Origin: an uncultured Opitutaceae bacterium | Lineage (GTDB): Bacteria; Verrucomicrobiota; Verrucomicrobiia; Opitutales; Opitutaceae | DNA length: 9,200 bases | Reading direction: 5' to 3' | NCBI GenBank assembly: GCA_903885525.1 | Contig: CAISJA010000227.1 | Coordinates: 1-9,200, forward strand | Shown: one piece after another, positions 1 to 5,074 of the stretch | Layout of the letters: each line of letters starts with the position of its first letter | How positions within the stretch are numbered: position 1 is the stretch's first letter | Translations under genes and position numbers: made by a program | The notes under the pieces: model-generated | Told to the model about the DNA's origin: nothing | Seen by the model: the letters and a program-made list of their open reading frames with translations, nothing else | Databases searched by the model: none

Positions 1-79
1 AGTCATAGGGCTTGAAGGCCTTCCGCACGATGATGCGGACGGTCTTGGAATCGTCGACAGTGAGGATTTTGTTGCGCAT
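1..79 (-). CDS. CheY-like response regulator, N-terminal part only (runs off the window)
   Basis: Only the first 26 codons are inside the window. They read MRNKILTVDDSKTVRIIVRK and onward, which is the beta-1 strand, the acidic pair (D9, D10) and helix 1 of a CheY-type receiver domain. The phosphorylated Asp and the rest of the domain lie outside, so an output domain cannot be excluded. The ATG lies 12 nt after the stop of the cheX-like gene, so the two are almost certainly one operon. I infer that this is the CheY whose phosphate the CheX-type neighbour removes, which would set switching of the flagellar motor. No clear Shine-Dalgarno precedes the ATG, consistent with translation following on from the upstream gene. 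The receiver assignment is secure; the name CheY is inferred from context. Confidence 0.8.
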   Translation of the reverse strand, partial: MRNKILTVDDSKTVRIIVRKAFKPYD

Positions 80-91
80 GGCGTTTCGAAA

Positions 92-637
92 TCAGTTGGA
101 TTCGGCGTTGTCGGTCTTGATCAGGATATCGGTGACAATCGTATGGCCGCCACAGTCATAGTGGTAGATATAGCGTCGCGCCGAGCTGATGGGCTCGATG
201 CTGAAATTGCTGCCCCGCAAAATGGACGGGATGGTGAGCTTGCAGGGGAAACCCGCGTCGCAGAGTCCGTTCTTGAAGCTGCCCACCGTCATGTTGGTCA
301 GTTCGCCGATGGCGTCGTTGATCACCTCGTCGCCGGCCTCCTCGATCTCGGCATCCGTCATCCCGAGAAGATGGCTGGTGACGAGGACCGCAAAGGGCAG
401 CGGAAGGTACAGGTAGAGCAGGCCGTTGATGTCGCCCAGGAACCCCACGGTGCCGACCACCTGCGGCGTGGCTTCGCCGCCATCGCTGGGAGCCGGCGGC
501 CAACTGGCGCCGTCGCCCAAGGCGGCCTTGCGCGACAGCTCGGCCTTGCGGCTGAGCATCGTTTTGAAGACGTCGCTGATGGCGCGCGAAATATTGTCGC
601 GGATCAGACTTTCGGAAACTTCCTGGGTGGCGGACAT
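92..637 (-). CDS. cheX: CheX-type chemotaxis phosphatase (CheC/CheX/FliY family)
   Basis: Predicted 181-residue cytosolic protein of the CheC/CheX family, which hydrolyses CheY-phosphate to end a chemotactic signal. The diagnostic segment is around residues 103-125 (DEVINDAIGELTNMTVGSFK): the ExxN phosphatase motif is E112-L-T-N115, followed by the usual hydrophobic-G-S/A-x-K stretch. There is a single such motif, as in CheX; CheC normally has two. Residues 1-40 are helical; 41-58 is a Pro/Ser/Gly-rich stretch that may be a linker. The frame opens further upstream with a TTG at 661, but the sigma-28-like promoter at 679-705 would put the transcript start near 672, leaving only about 10 nt, so I prefer the ATG at 637 (a leader of about 35 nt). 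It is the first gene of an operon with the CheY-like gene 12 nt downstream. Shine-Dalgarno is weak. Confidence 0.82.
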   Translation of the reverse strand: MSATQEVSESLIRDNISRAISDVFKTMLSRKAELSRKAALGDGASWPPAPSDGGEATPQVVGTVGFLGDINGLLYLYLPLPFAVLVTSHLLGMTDAEIEEAGDEVINDAIGELTNMTVGSFKNGLCDAGFPCKLTIPSILRGSNFSIEPISSARRYIYHYDCGGHTIVTDILIKTDNAESN

Positions 638-678
638 AGTAGAAATGCTTGGAGGCCACAATCAGCCTGTTCCCTGCC

Positions 679-705
679 CTATCGGCCCAACCCACCGTCG
701 ATTTA
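679..705 (-). promoter_or_regulatory. sigma-28 (FliA) promoter of the cheX-cheY operon
   Basis: Read on the minus strand: TAAATCGA, 11 nt, GCCGATAG. This matches the flagellar sigma-28 pattern TAAA-N15-GCCGATAA at every core position except the last base. It lies between the putative terminator of the sigma-54 activator gene and cheX, about 42 nt before the chosen ATG. The location and exact spacing make this the best or second best such site in the window. Confidence 0.75.
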
Positions 706-739
706 ACGGTAATTTCGTTCGGGCCGGTGTAATTTGCCG

Positions 740-762
740 CCGGGGCCTCAATCCGGCCCCGG
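740..762 (-). terminator. GC-rich hairpin after the sigma-54 activator gene, possible terminator
   Basis: A perfect 8-bp inverted repeat, CCGGGGCC and GGCCCCGG, with a 7-nt loop, begins 3 nt after the stop codon of the activator gene and ends before the cheX promoter. The position fits a transcript end. No run of U follows on either strand, so it is not a textbook intrinsic terminator; it may act with Rho or protect the 3' end. Confidence 0.45.
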
Positions 763-765
763 GAT

Positions 766-2247
766 CTAGTCCGTCCCGACCGGAGTCTCGATCGGAGCCC
801 CCGCATCACGATACTCCTGCAATTTGTTGCGGAGGGTGCGGATGCTGATGCCCAAAAGATCGGCGGCCTTGGTCCGGTTGCCCTCGGTCTGGACGAGAGC
901 ATTGGCAATCGCCTGCTTTTCCAGTTCGGCGATGGTGAGGACGGTCCCGTCCGCGCGGGTCAGGGACGCGGCGGAGGCGGGGAGCGGCTCCGGCTCCGCC
1001 ACGGCGACCGCCTGCGGCTCAAAGTCAAAGGGCTGGCTGGCGTTGAGCAGCGACTCTCCCGCCGAGCTGCTGGCCTGGCCGACGAGAGGCAGACCGAGGG
1101 CCGCGGCGGAAACCGGGTGGCCAGCCTCCGTCAGGATCACCGCCCGCTCGATGGTGTTCTGTAATTCGCGGACGTTGCCCGGCCAGCGGTAGGCGAGCAT
1201 CGCGCCCTGGGCCGAATCGGAAAAACCCGTCACCTTGACGCCAAAACGCCGCGCAAAGCGGGCGAGGAAATGCCCGGCAAGGGGCAGAATGTCGTCGCCC
1301 CGCTCGCGCAACGCCGGGACATGCACGGGGAAAACATTCAGCCGGTAATACAGATCCTGGCGAAACTGTCCTTTTTCCACGTAACTGATCAGGTCGCGGT
1401 TGGAGGTGGCGATGATGCGGACGTTGACCTTGATGGTGCGGTTGCCGCCCACGCGCTCAAATTCCCGCTCCTGCAAGACGCGCAGCAGCTTGGCCTGGAG
1501 ATTGGCGGGGATCTCGCTCACCTCGTCGAGCAGGAGCGTGCCTTGGTGGGCCAGCTCAAAGCGGCCTTCACGCCGGTCCGTGGCGCCGGTGAAGGCACCG
1601 CGCTCGTGGCCAAAGAATTCGCTCTCGATCAGGTTCTCGGAAATGGCGGCGCAGTTGACCTTGATGAAGGGATTCTGCCGGCGCGGGCTGCGCCGGTAGA
1701 GCTCGCGCGCGACCATCTCCTTGCCCGTGCCGTTCTCACCGGTGATGAGGACGGTGGCGTCCGTCGGGGCGACGCGCTCGATCAGCTGCCGCAGCCGCAG
1801 AAGGACCGGGCTGCGGCCGACGATGCCGCCCTCATCCTCCGCCGCCTGGTCACTCAGCAGCTTGTTGACCTGCAGCAGCTGCCGGTAAGATTGTGCCTTC
1901 TTGATGATGATGTCGATCTGCGAGGGGGTGAAGGGCTTCAATACATAGTCGAAGGCACCGGCACGCATGCAGGAGACGGCGGATTCGATGGAGCCGTAGC
2001 CCGTCACCATCATCACCAGCGGCCGCTCCGGCAGGGCCGCCAGCCTCTCGAGGAACTGCTGGCCGTCGCCATCGGGCAGTCGGATGTCGAGCATCACCAG
2101 GTCGAATGAATCCTTGAGCAGCAGCGTATCCGCCTGCGCCAGGGTCTCCGCCGCGGCAACGGAGAATTTCCGGCGCGAGAAAATCTCCGTCAGCAGGCTG
2201 CGGACGACAGGCTCGTCTTCGACGATGAGGACTTTATCAAAGGACAT
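766..2247 (-). CDS. Sigma-54-dependent response regulator, NtrC family, FlrC/FleR-like
   Basis: 493 residues with the full NtrC-type order. The receiver domain (1-120) has the acidic pocket E10/D11, phospho-acceptor D54, T82 and K104. The AAA+ sigma-54 activation domain (about 140-375) has Walker A GENGTGKE at 170-177, the sigma-54-contacting GAFTGA loop at 217-222, Walker B LLLDE at 238-242 and the sensor II segment WPGNVREL near 350-360. A Fis-type helix-turn-helix closes the protein (about 440-480, core GNRTKAADLLGISIRTLRNK). All residues needed for ATPase and open-complex formation are present. It should bind upstream of sigma-54 promoters and drive them when phosphorylated. Sitting between cheX and late flagellar genes it is most likely the FlrC/FleR-type activator of middle flagellar genes, but no partner kinase is in the window, so this is inference. 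No good Shine-Dalgarno precedes the ATG; the leader there is pyrimidine-rich. Confidence 0.9.
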   Translation of the reverse strand: MSFDKVLIVEDEPVVRSLLTEIFSRRKFSVAAAETLAQADTLLLKDSFDLVMLDIRLPDGDGQQFLERLAALPERPLVMMVTGYGSIESAVSCMRAGAFDYVLKPFTPSQIDIIIKKAQSYRQLLQVNKLLSDQAAEDEGGIVGRSPVLLRLRQLIERVAPTDATVLITGENGTGKEMVARELYRRSPRRQNPFIKVNCAAISENLIESEFFGHERGAFTGATDRREGRFELAHQGTLLLDEVSEIPANLQAKLLRVLQEREFERVGGNRTIKVNVRIIATSNRDLISYVEKGQFRQDLYYRLNVFPVHVPALRERGDDILPLAGHFLARFARRFGVKVTGFSDSAQGAMLAYRWPGNVRELQNTIERAVILTEAGHPVSAAALGLPLVGQASSSAGESLLNASQPFDFEPQAVAVAEPEPLPASAASLTRADGTVLTIAELEKQAIANALVQTEGNRTKAADLLGISIRTLRNKLQEYRDAGAPIETPVGTD

Positions 2248-2491
2248 CAGGGAGGCGCAGGAGCGGGTTGGGGGGAAGGGTCAGCGATAGTCTGCCCCCC
2301 ACACCGGATCAAACAAAACCTGCGTCCATCGGCTCCCGGCCTTCCCGGCTCCCTCCAGCCAGCGCCTCTACAGAGGAGATGAACTGATCTACCGGTGGCT
2401 GTTACCGGGTGGAAGCTGGAGGAAGAATTCATGCAGGGCAGGGCAGAAGGGCCAGTATCGGACTAAATTTGCAAAGATTAAGCGGTTTGTC
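2248..2491. other. Intergenic region between divergent genes, with one 11-codon ORF
   Basis: This stretch lies between the start of the sigma-54 activator (leftward) and the promoter of the unrecognised gene (rightward), so it should carry promoter signals for the former. I found no convincing sigma-70, sigma-54 or sigma-28 site for the leftward gene. On the plus strand a strong Shine-Dalgarno (GGAGGAAG, 2418-2425) precedes an 11-codon ORF at 2431-2466 (MQGRAEGPVSD, stop TAA). Whether it is translated cannot be said from this window. Confidence 0.4.
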
Positions 2492-2518
2492 TCAAGTCGC
2501 CTGGAATGGTGCCGATGG
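2492..2518 (+). promoter_or_regulatory. Weak sigma-28-like promoter before the unrecognised gene
   Basis: TCAAGTCG, 11 nt, GCCGATGG: the spacer is exactly that of the cheX, flgM and fliD promoters and the -10 has GCCGAT, but the -35 is imperfect and the last two -10 bases differ. GCCGATGG also occurs by chance on the other strand near 2311-2318 without a -35, so the -10 alone is not decisive. Confidence 0.4.
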
Positions 2519-2535
2519 GGTGTCTACCCAGCCCT

Positions 2536-2985
2536 ATGGCCGCAGCCCAACCCGCCATGCCCAGCCGATTGCTTTCCTTCCTCTCCGACCTGGAGCGCGC
2601 CATTGCCGCCGACGATCCGTCGCCGTCGGACGGATCGTGGGAAAATGCCCGCTCGGTCAACTATCATTTGGGGCTGGCCCGCCTGCTCCTCTCCGTCCGG
2701 TTGCCCGAGGGGGGAAAATCCGAACCGCGCGGTTCCATTTTGCTGCAAGGCTACGTTCTGGCCGATGGCTCCCCCTGCCTGAAGGCCGCCCTGTCCTGGA
2801 CCGGCAGCGATCGCAATACCGTCCGCTCCGTCTTCACCCGGCCCGATGTGGACTGGACCAGGGAAGCCCGCAAAATCGCGGCAGAATGGATGGGCGGACC
2901 GCCGGCGAAGCTTGACCTCGCTCCGAATGGGCTGGCGGACAACATCTCGCTGGCCGAAGCCGGCCGCGTCGCCGCCGTGAGCTGA
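2536..2985 (+). CDS. Unrecognised protein in flagellar context, possible sigma-28 regulon member
   Basis: I do not recognise a family. The open frame begins at 2506; in-frame ATGs are at 2506, 2515, 2536 and 2557, and none has a clear Shine-Dalgarno. If the sigma-28-like site at 2492-2518 is real, the first two ATGs lie in or before the promoter, so the start is 2536 (149 residues, chosen) or 2557 (142 residues, giving MPSRLLSFLSDLERAI). The product looks soluble: no signal peptide, membrane segment, or cysteine-pair motif. It opens with an amphipathic helix, continues with SVNYHLGLARLLLSVRLP, a beta-like middle (GSILLQGYVLADGSPCLKAALSWTG) and a helical WTREARKIAAEWMGG segment. Codon use and amino-acid balance look natural, whereas the antisense frame is Gly/Arg/Gln-rich, so this strand is the coding one. 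It stands alone and converges on the fliT-like gene. A role in motility is only inferred from location. Confidence 0.65.
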   Translation: MAAAQPAMPSRLLSFLSDLERAIAADDPSPSDGSWENARSVNYHLGLARLLLSVRLPEGGKSEPRGSILLQGYVLADGSPCLKAALSWTGSDRNTVRSVFTRPDVDWTREARKIAAEWMGGPPAKLDLAPNGLADNISLAEAGRVAAVS

Positions 2986-3042
2986 GGCCGGTCTGATCCG
3001 GATGGCGGGCAAAGTGCGGGCGCGCCCTCTCCCTTCGCGGCT

Positions 3043-3061
3043 GCTTCGCCCGGGCGGAAGC
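3043..3061. terminator. Hairpin between convergent genes, possible bidirectional terminator
   Basis: GCTTC-GCC ... GGC-G-GAAGC forms a stem of 5 plus 3 pairs with one bulged base, midway in the 99-nt gap between two genes transcribed toward each other (stops at 2985 and 3085). A terminator is expected here. There is no T tract on either side, so the assignment rests mainly on position. Confidence 0.3.
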
Positions 3062-3084
3062 GGCGACAGGCCGCGGACGAACGC

Positions 3085-3450
3085 CTAGACCGCGGCATTC
3101 AGGCTGCTCCGCAGACTGGTCACACCGCGAAGATACACCGGGGCGATCCTGGTCAGGCGGGTCCGGGCTGCATCAACCCGGCGCATTTCCGACTGCAAGC
3201 GGGCCAGGTGGGCATCGAGCAGGCTGGCGCTTTCCCGGCGTCGATCCAGCAAAGTCTGCACGCGGGGCCGCAAGGCCAGCACCCCCTCATCGTCGGCCAG
3301 TTCCACCAGGGCCCGCACCAAAGGGGCGGACCGCTCGGTCGCCGCCACAGCCTCAACGAAGGCGCGGTTGCGCATGCAGGCGCTCTCCTGGCCGGCCAGG
3401 TCCTCCAGCGCGGCGAGCAGACGCAGGGCTTTCTGGACGGGGGTGTCCAT
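3085..3450 (-). CDS. FliT-like flagellar export chaperone (putative)
   Basis: 121 residues, nearly all predicted helix, with heptad-like Leu/Ala spacing throughout (for example LLAALEDLAGQ near the N terminus and LLDAHLARLQSEMRRVD in the C-terminal half). No signal peptide or membrane segment. Sequence alone does not identify it. The start ATG overlaps the fliS stop by one base (TGATG), which implies translational coupling, and no separate Shine-Dalgarno is visible. A small helical protein directly after fliS is classically FliT, the chaperone that holds FliD before export and restrains early flagellar gene expression in enterics; the length also fits. FlgN-type chaperone is the main alternative. 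The gene is the last of the flgM-fliS operon. I leave the symbol empty because no family motif is decisive. Confidence 0.6.
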   Translation of the reverse strand: MDTPVQKALRLLAALEDLAGQESACMRNRAFVEAVAATERSAPLVRALVELADDEGVLALRPRVQTLLDRRRESASLLDAHLARLQSEMRRVDAARTRLTRIAPVYLRGVTSLRSSLNAAV

Positions 3451-3890
3451 CAGGCCACATGCCGGGCTCCGCCGCCCAGGCGATTGGGAGATTGCGGATT
3501 GTCCTGGTTGCGCAGCATCTCGGCCCAGGCCGAACGCAGTTCGCCGAGGAGTCGCTCAACCTCGATGATCGGCTCCACCTTCTTTTGCAGATTGGCTTCC
3601 AGCAACCGGCGGTTGTAGTAGTCGTACAGCCGGTCCAAGGTCTGCGCGAAGTCGCCGCCGGCCTCCATGTTCAGGGTATTCCGCAGCTCGGCGATGATTT
3701 GCTGGGCCTTGATGAGCTGGCTGTTGATGACGGCGATGCGTTGATATTCGGCCTCGGGTCGCCCGCAGGCTTCGCGGGCCACGGCCAGAGCCTTCAAGGC
3801 CCCGTCGTACATCAGCAGAACCAACTGTCCCGGGCTGGCGGTGAGGACGGTGTTGGCACGATAAGCGCGGGCACAATCATGTGAGAGCAT
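3450..3890 (-). CDS. fliS: Flagellin export chaperone FliS
   Basis: 146 residues. The N-terminal half has the FliS signature: YRANTVLTASPGQLVLLMYDG (about residues 10-30), where Y10, the S/T-P-x-x-L-V-x-x-L/M-Y-D-G stretch and the following Ala-rich helix are typical. The next helices (RIAVINSQLIKAQQIIAELRNTLN, then GGDFAQTLDRLYDYYNRRLLEANLQKK) follow the family closely, including the L-x-x-L-Y-x-Y-x-x-x-x-L pattern. FliS binds the disordered C-terminal end of flagellin in the cytosol, keeps it monomeric and delivers it to the FlhA export gate; its clients here are surely the two flagellins encoded at the right of the window. The ATG at 3890 has a strong Shine-Dalgarno, GGAGGAG (3902-3908), located within the end of the flgM-like gene. 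The C terminus (after about 130) is Pro/Gly/Asn-rich and probably disordered. Confidence 0.92.
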   Translation of the reverse strand: MLSHDCARAYRANTVLTASPGQLVLLMYDGALKALAVAREACGRPEAEYQRIAVINSQLIKAQQIIAELRNTLNMEAGGDFAQTLDRLYDYYNRRLLEANLQKKVEPIIEVERLLGELRSAWAEMLRNQDNPQSPNRLGGGARHVA

Positions 3891-3896
3891 GGTAGA

Positions 3897-4178
3897 TCAC
3901 GCTCCTCCCTGGGTGAGATCGGGGGAATTGAGGATTTGCTGGCTGATCTGCCGGACGATCGCGGGCGAGGGGTAGGCGGGATCGGCCGCCAGGGCACGGC
4001 CGCGCGCCACCACTTCGGGGCGCACCTCCGGCTGGCTGCCGAGGGCCGCGCGCAGGGCGGTGGAATTCGCGGCGGAAAAATGATCGGTTCCAGGTCCTTT
4101 GAGGATGGTTTTGGGCGGAGGCGACACCGTTGGTTCCGGGCGCGCCGCCTGATTGGATGAGGACGTTGAATTAATCAT
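3897..4178 (-). CDS. flgM: FlgM-like anti-sigma-28 factor
   Basis: 93 residues from the ATG at 4178, close to the usual FlgM length (about 90-100). The N-terminal 40 residues are Ser/Pro/Thr-rich and look unstructured, as in FlgM. The C-terminal half has the FlgM type pattern: a short helix (STALRAALGSQ), then PEVRPEVVARGRALAADPAYPSPAIVRQISQQIL, matching the family's VR-x-E/P-x-V-x-x-x-x-x-x-I-x-x-G/D-x-Y-x-x-x-x-x-x-I-A-x-x-L. FlgM holds sigma-28 inactive until the hook is complete and FlgM is exported. The frame opens at a TTG (4244), but that lies inside the -10 of the sigma-28 promoter, so the ATG at 4178 is the start (leader of about 60 nt). The gene is followed 6 nt later by fliS. Similarity is recognisable but modest, so an unrelated small secreted protein remains possible. 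Confidence 0.7.
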   Translation of the reverse strand: MINSTSSSNQAARPEPTVSPPPKTILKGPGTDHFSAANSTALRAALGSQPEVRPEVVARGRALAADPAYPSPAIVRQISQQILNSPDLTQGGA

Positions 4179-4243
4179 GGGCTTCGTTGGAACGGTCAGC
4201 CTCTGATTGGGGCTACAGGGAACGCCGTTGGGTTCAGTGAGCA

Positions 4244-4270
4244 ATATCGTCAGGATGCTGGGTGACTTTA
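4244..4270 (-). promoter_or_regulatory. sigma-28 (FliA) promoter of the flgM-fliS-fliT-like operon
   Basis: Read on the minus strand: TAAAGTCA, 11 nt, GACGATAT, against TAAAGTTT-N11-GCCGATAA. The -35 matches 6 of 8 and the -10 matches 6 of 8, with the canonical spacer. It sits in the 132-nt gap after the lipoprotein gene. It makes the anti-sigma gene a target of the sigma factor it inhibits, a known negative-feedback design. Confidence 0.75.
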
Positions 4271-4310
4271 GCGAGATTTTCGCAATTCAGTCCCGCTTTG
4301 CCAACCGGAA

Positions 4311-5033
4311 TCAGCGGGGCGGCAGGGTCCGGAACATGGCCTCGGCCGCATAGTCCGCGAAGCGGCCGGGACTTTGCAAGGCCGTGGCGGAAAAATCCGC
4401 CGGCACACTCGCCCGGGTGTCTTCCCGAAAATAGTAACGCCGGACGCTGTTCATCACCGCGGGGTTGGCCGCCGAGAAGACCTCGTCGAAATTCCAAATA
4501 AGGTGCAGGTCTTTGACGACCGCCAGCTTGGCGCGCAACCCGATTACCTGCGGGTAATAGGGTTGATAGACGGTCAGATCGATGAACATCACCGCATCGC
4601 AGCCGTAATAGTCCCGCAAGTGATCGAGCAGGCCGTGCGGCAGGGCTGAAACGGCGGAAAATTCTGCCGCCCCCAGGCGACGACGAGCCTCTTCCCTGCC
4701 CACCGTCACCACTTCGAAACGCATCTGACGGTTCAGGGCCGTCACCAGCAGGGTGTCCAAGGTTAGGGCGGTTTCCGGCGGCGCCACTGTGCCGGCAAAG
4801 ACTGGCAGCACCAGAACCCGGTGGACCGAGACGGGCAAAATCATTTCCCCGGTAAAATTGCGGGGTGTGTAAAAGGGGCCGACCCGGGCCTGATCAGTCA
4901 GGGGCGGACGATGCGCACAAGCGGATAAGAGCAGGGTGCCGCAGCTCAGCAAGCCGGCGGCAAGCCCGGTGCGAAAAGATCCGGGCCGGACCGCGGTGCG
5001 TCGTCGCCAGGGAGGCAAAAGAGAAAGTGGCAT
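4311..5033 (-). CDS. Putative outer-membrane lipoprotein, unrecognised family
   Basis: 240 residues from the ATG at 5033. A signal peptide is clear: basic region with R10-R12 and R16, R21, hydrophobic core LAAGLLSCGTLLLSAC and lipobox L36-S37-A38-C39, so the mature protein would be lipidated on C39. The +2 residue is Ala, compatible with outer-membrane sorting by enteric rules. The mature part alternates strand and helix: RVLVLPVFAGTV, then LLVTALNRQMRFEVVTVGREE, then GCDAVMFIDLTVYQPYYPQVIGLR-type strands and LHLIWNFDEVFSAAN. That order (V-L-P-F strand, helix, 'D-A-V' strand, long strand, 'I-W' strand) recalls the periplasmic CsgG/LpoB/FlgT fold, but this is inference from pattern only. It starts 41 nt after fliD ends, same strand, so it is likely cotranscribed with fliD. 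The frame continues upstream to 5285, but that part overlaps the fliD end and lacks protein-like character. Confidence 0.75.
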   Translation of the reverse strand: MPLSLLPPWRRRTAVRPGSFRTGLAAGLLSCGTLLLSACAHRPPLTDQARVGPFYTPRNFTGEMILPVSVHRVLVLPVFAGTVAPPETALTLDTLLVTALNRQMRFEVVTVGREEARRRLGAAEFSAVSALPHGLLDHLRDYYGCDAVMFIDLTVYQPYYPQVIGLRAKLAVVKDLHLIWNFDEVFSAANPAVMNSVRRYYFREDTRASVPADFSATALQSPGRFADYAAEAMFRTLPPR

Positions 5034-5074
5034 GAAAGATGGCAGTTTGGGCCGGGGGCGGCGATGTTTCAGGT

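Noticed and set aside
156..908. 250-codon minus-strand frame across the activator end and cheX
   Set aside because: Runs through the end of one real gene, a hairpin, a promoter and cheX in a different frame; Arg/Gly/Pro-rich shadow.
1270..2109. 279-codon plus-strand open frame opposite the sigma-54 activator
   Set aside because: Antisense shadow in GC-rich DNA: the other strand encodes an intact NtrC-family protein with all motifs, and this frame is Gly/Asp/Gln-rich without recognisable domains.
2270..2288. Possible sigma-54 promoter (GG-N10-GC) before the activator gene
   Set aside because: Only the minimal GG and GC match with correct spacing within a G run; the rest of the -24 and -12 boxes is poor, as expected by chance in GC-rich DNA.
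2524..3012. 162-codon minus-strand frame opposite the unrecognised gene
   Set aside because: Gly/Gln/Arg-rich, extends through the gap past the other gene's stop, and lacks protein-like hydrophobic pattern; the plus-strand frame is the better candidate.
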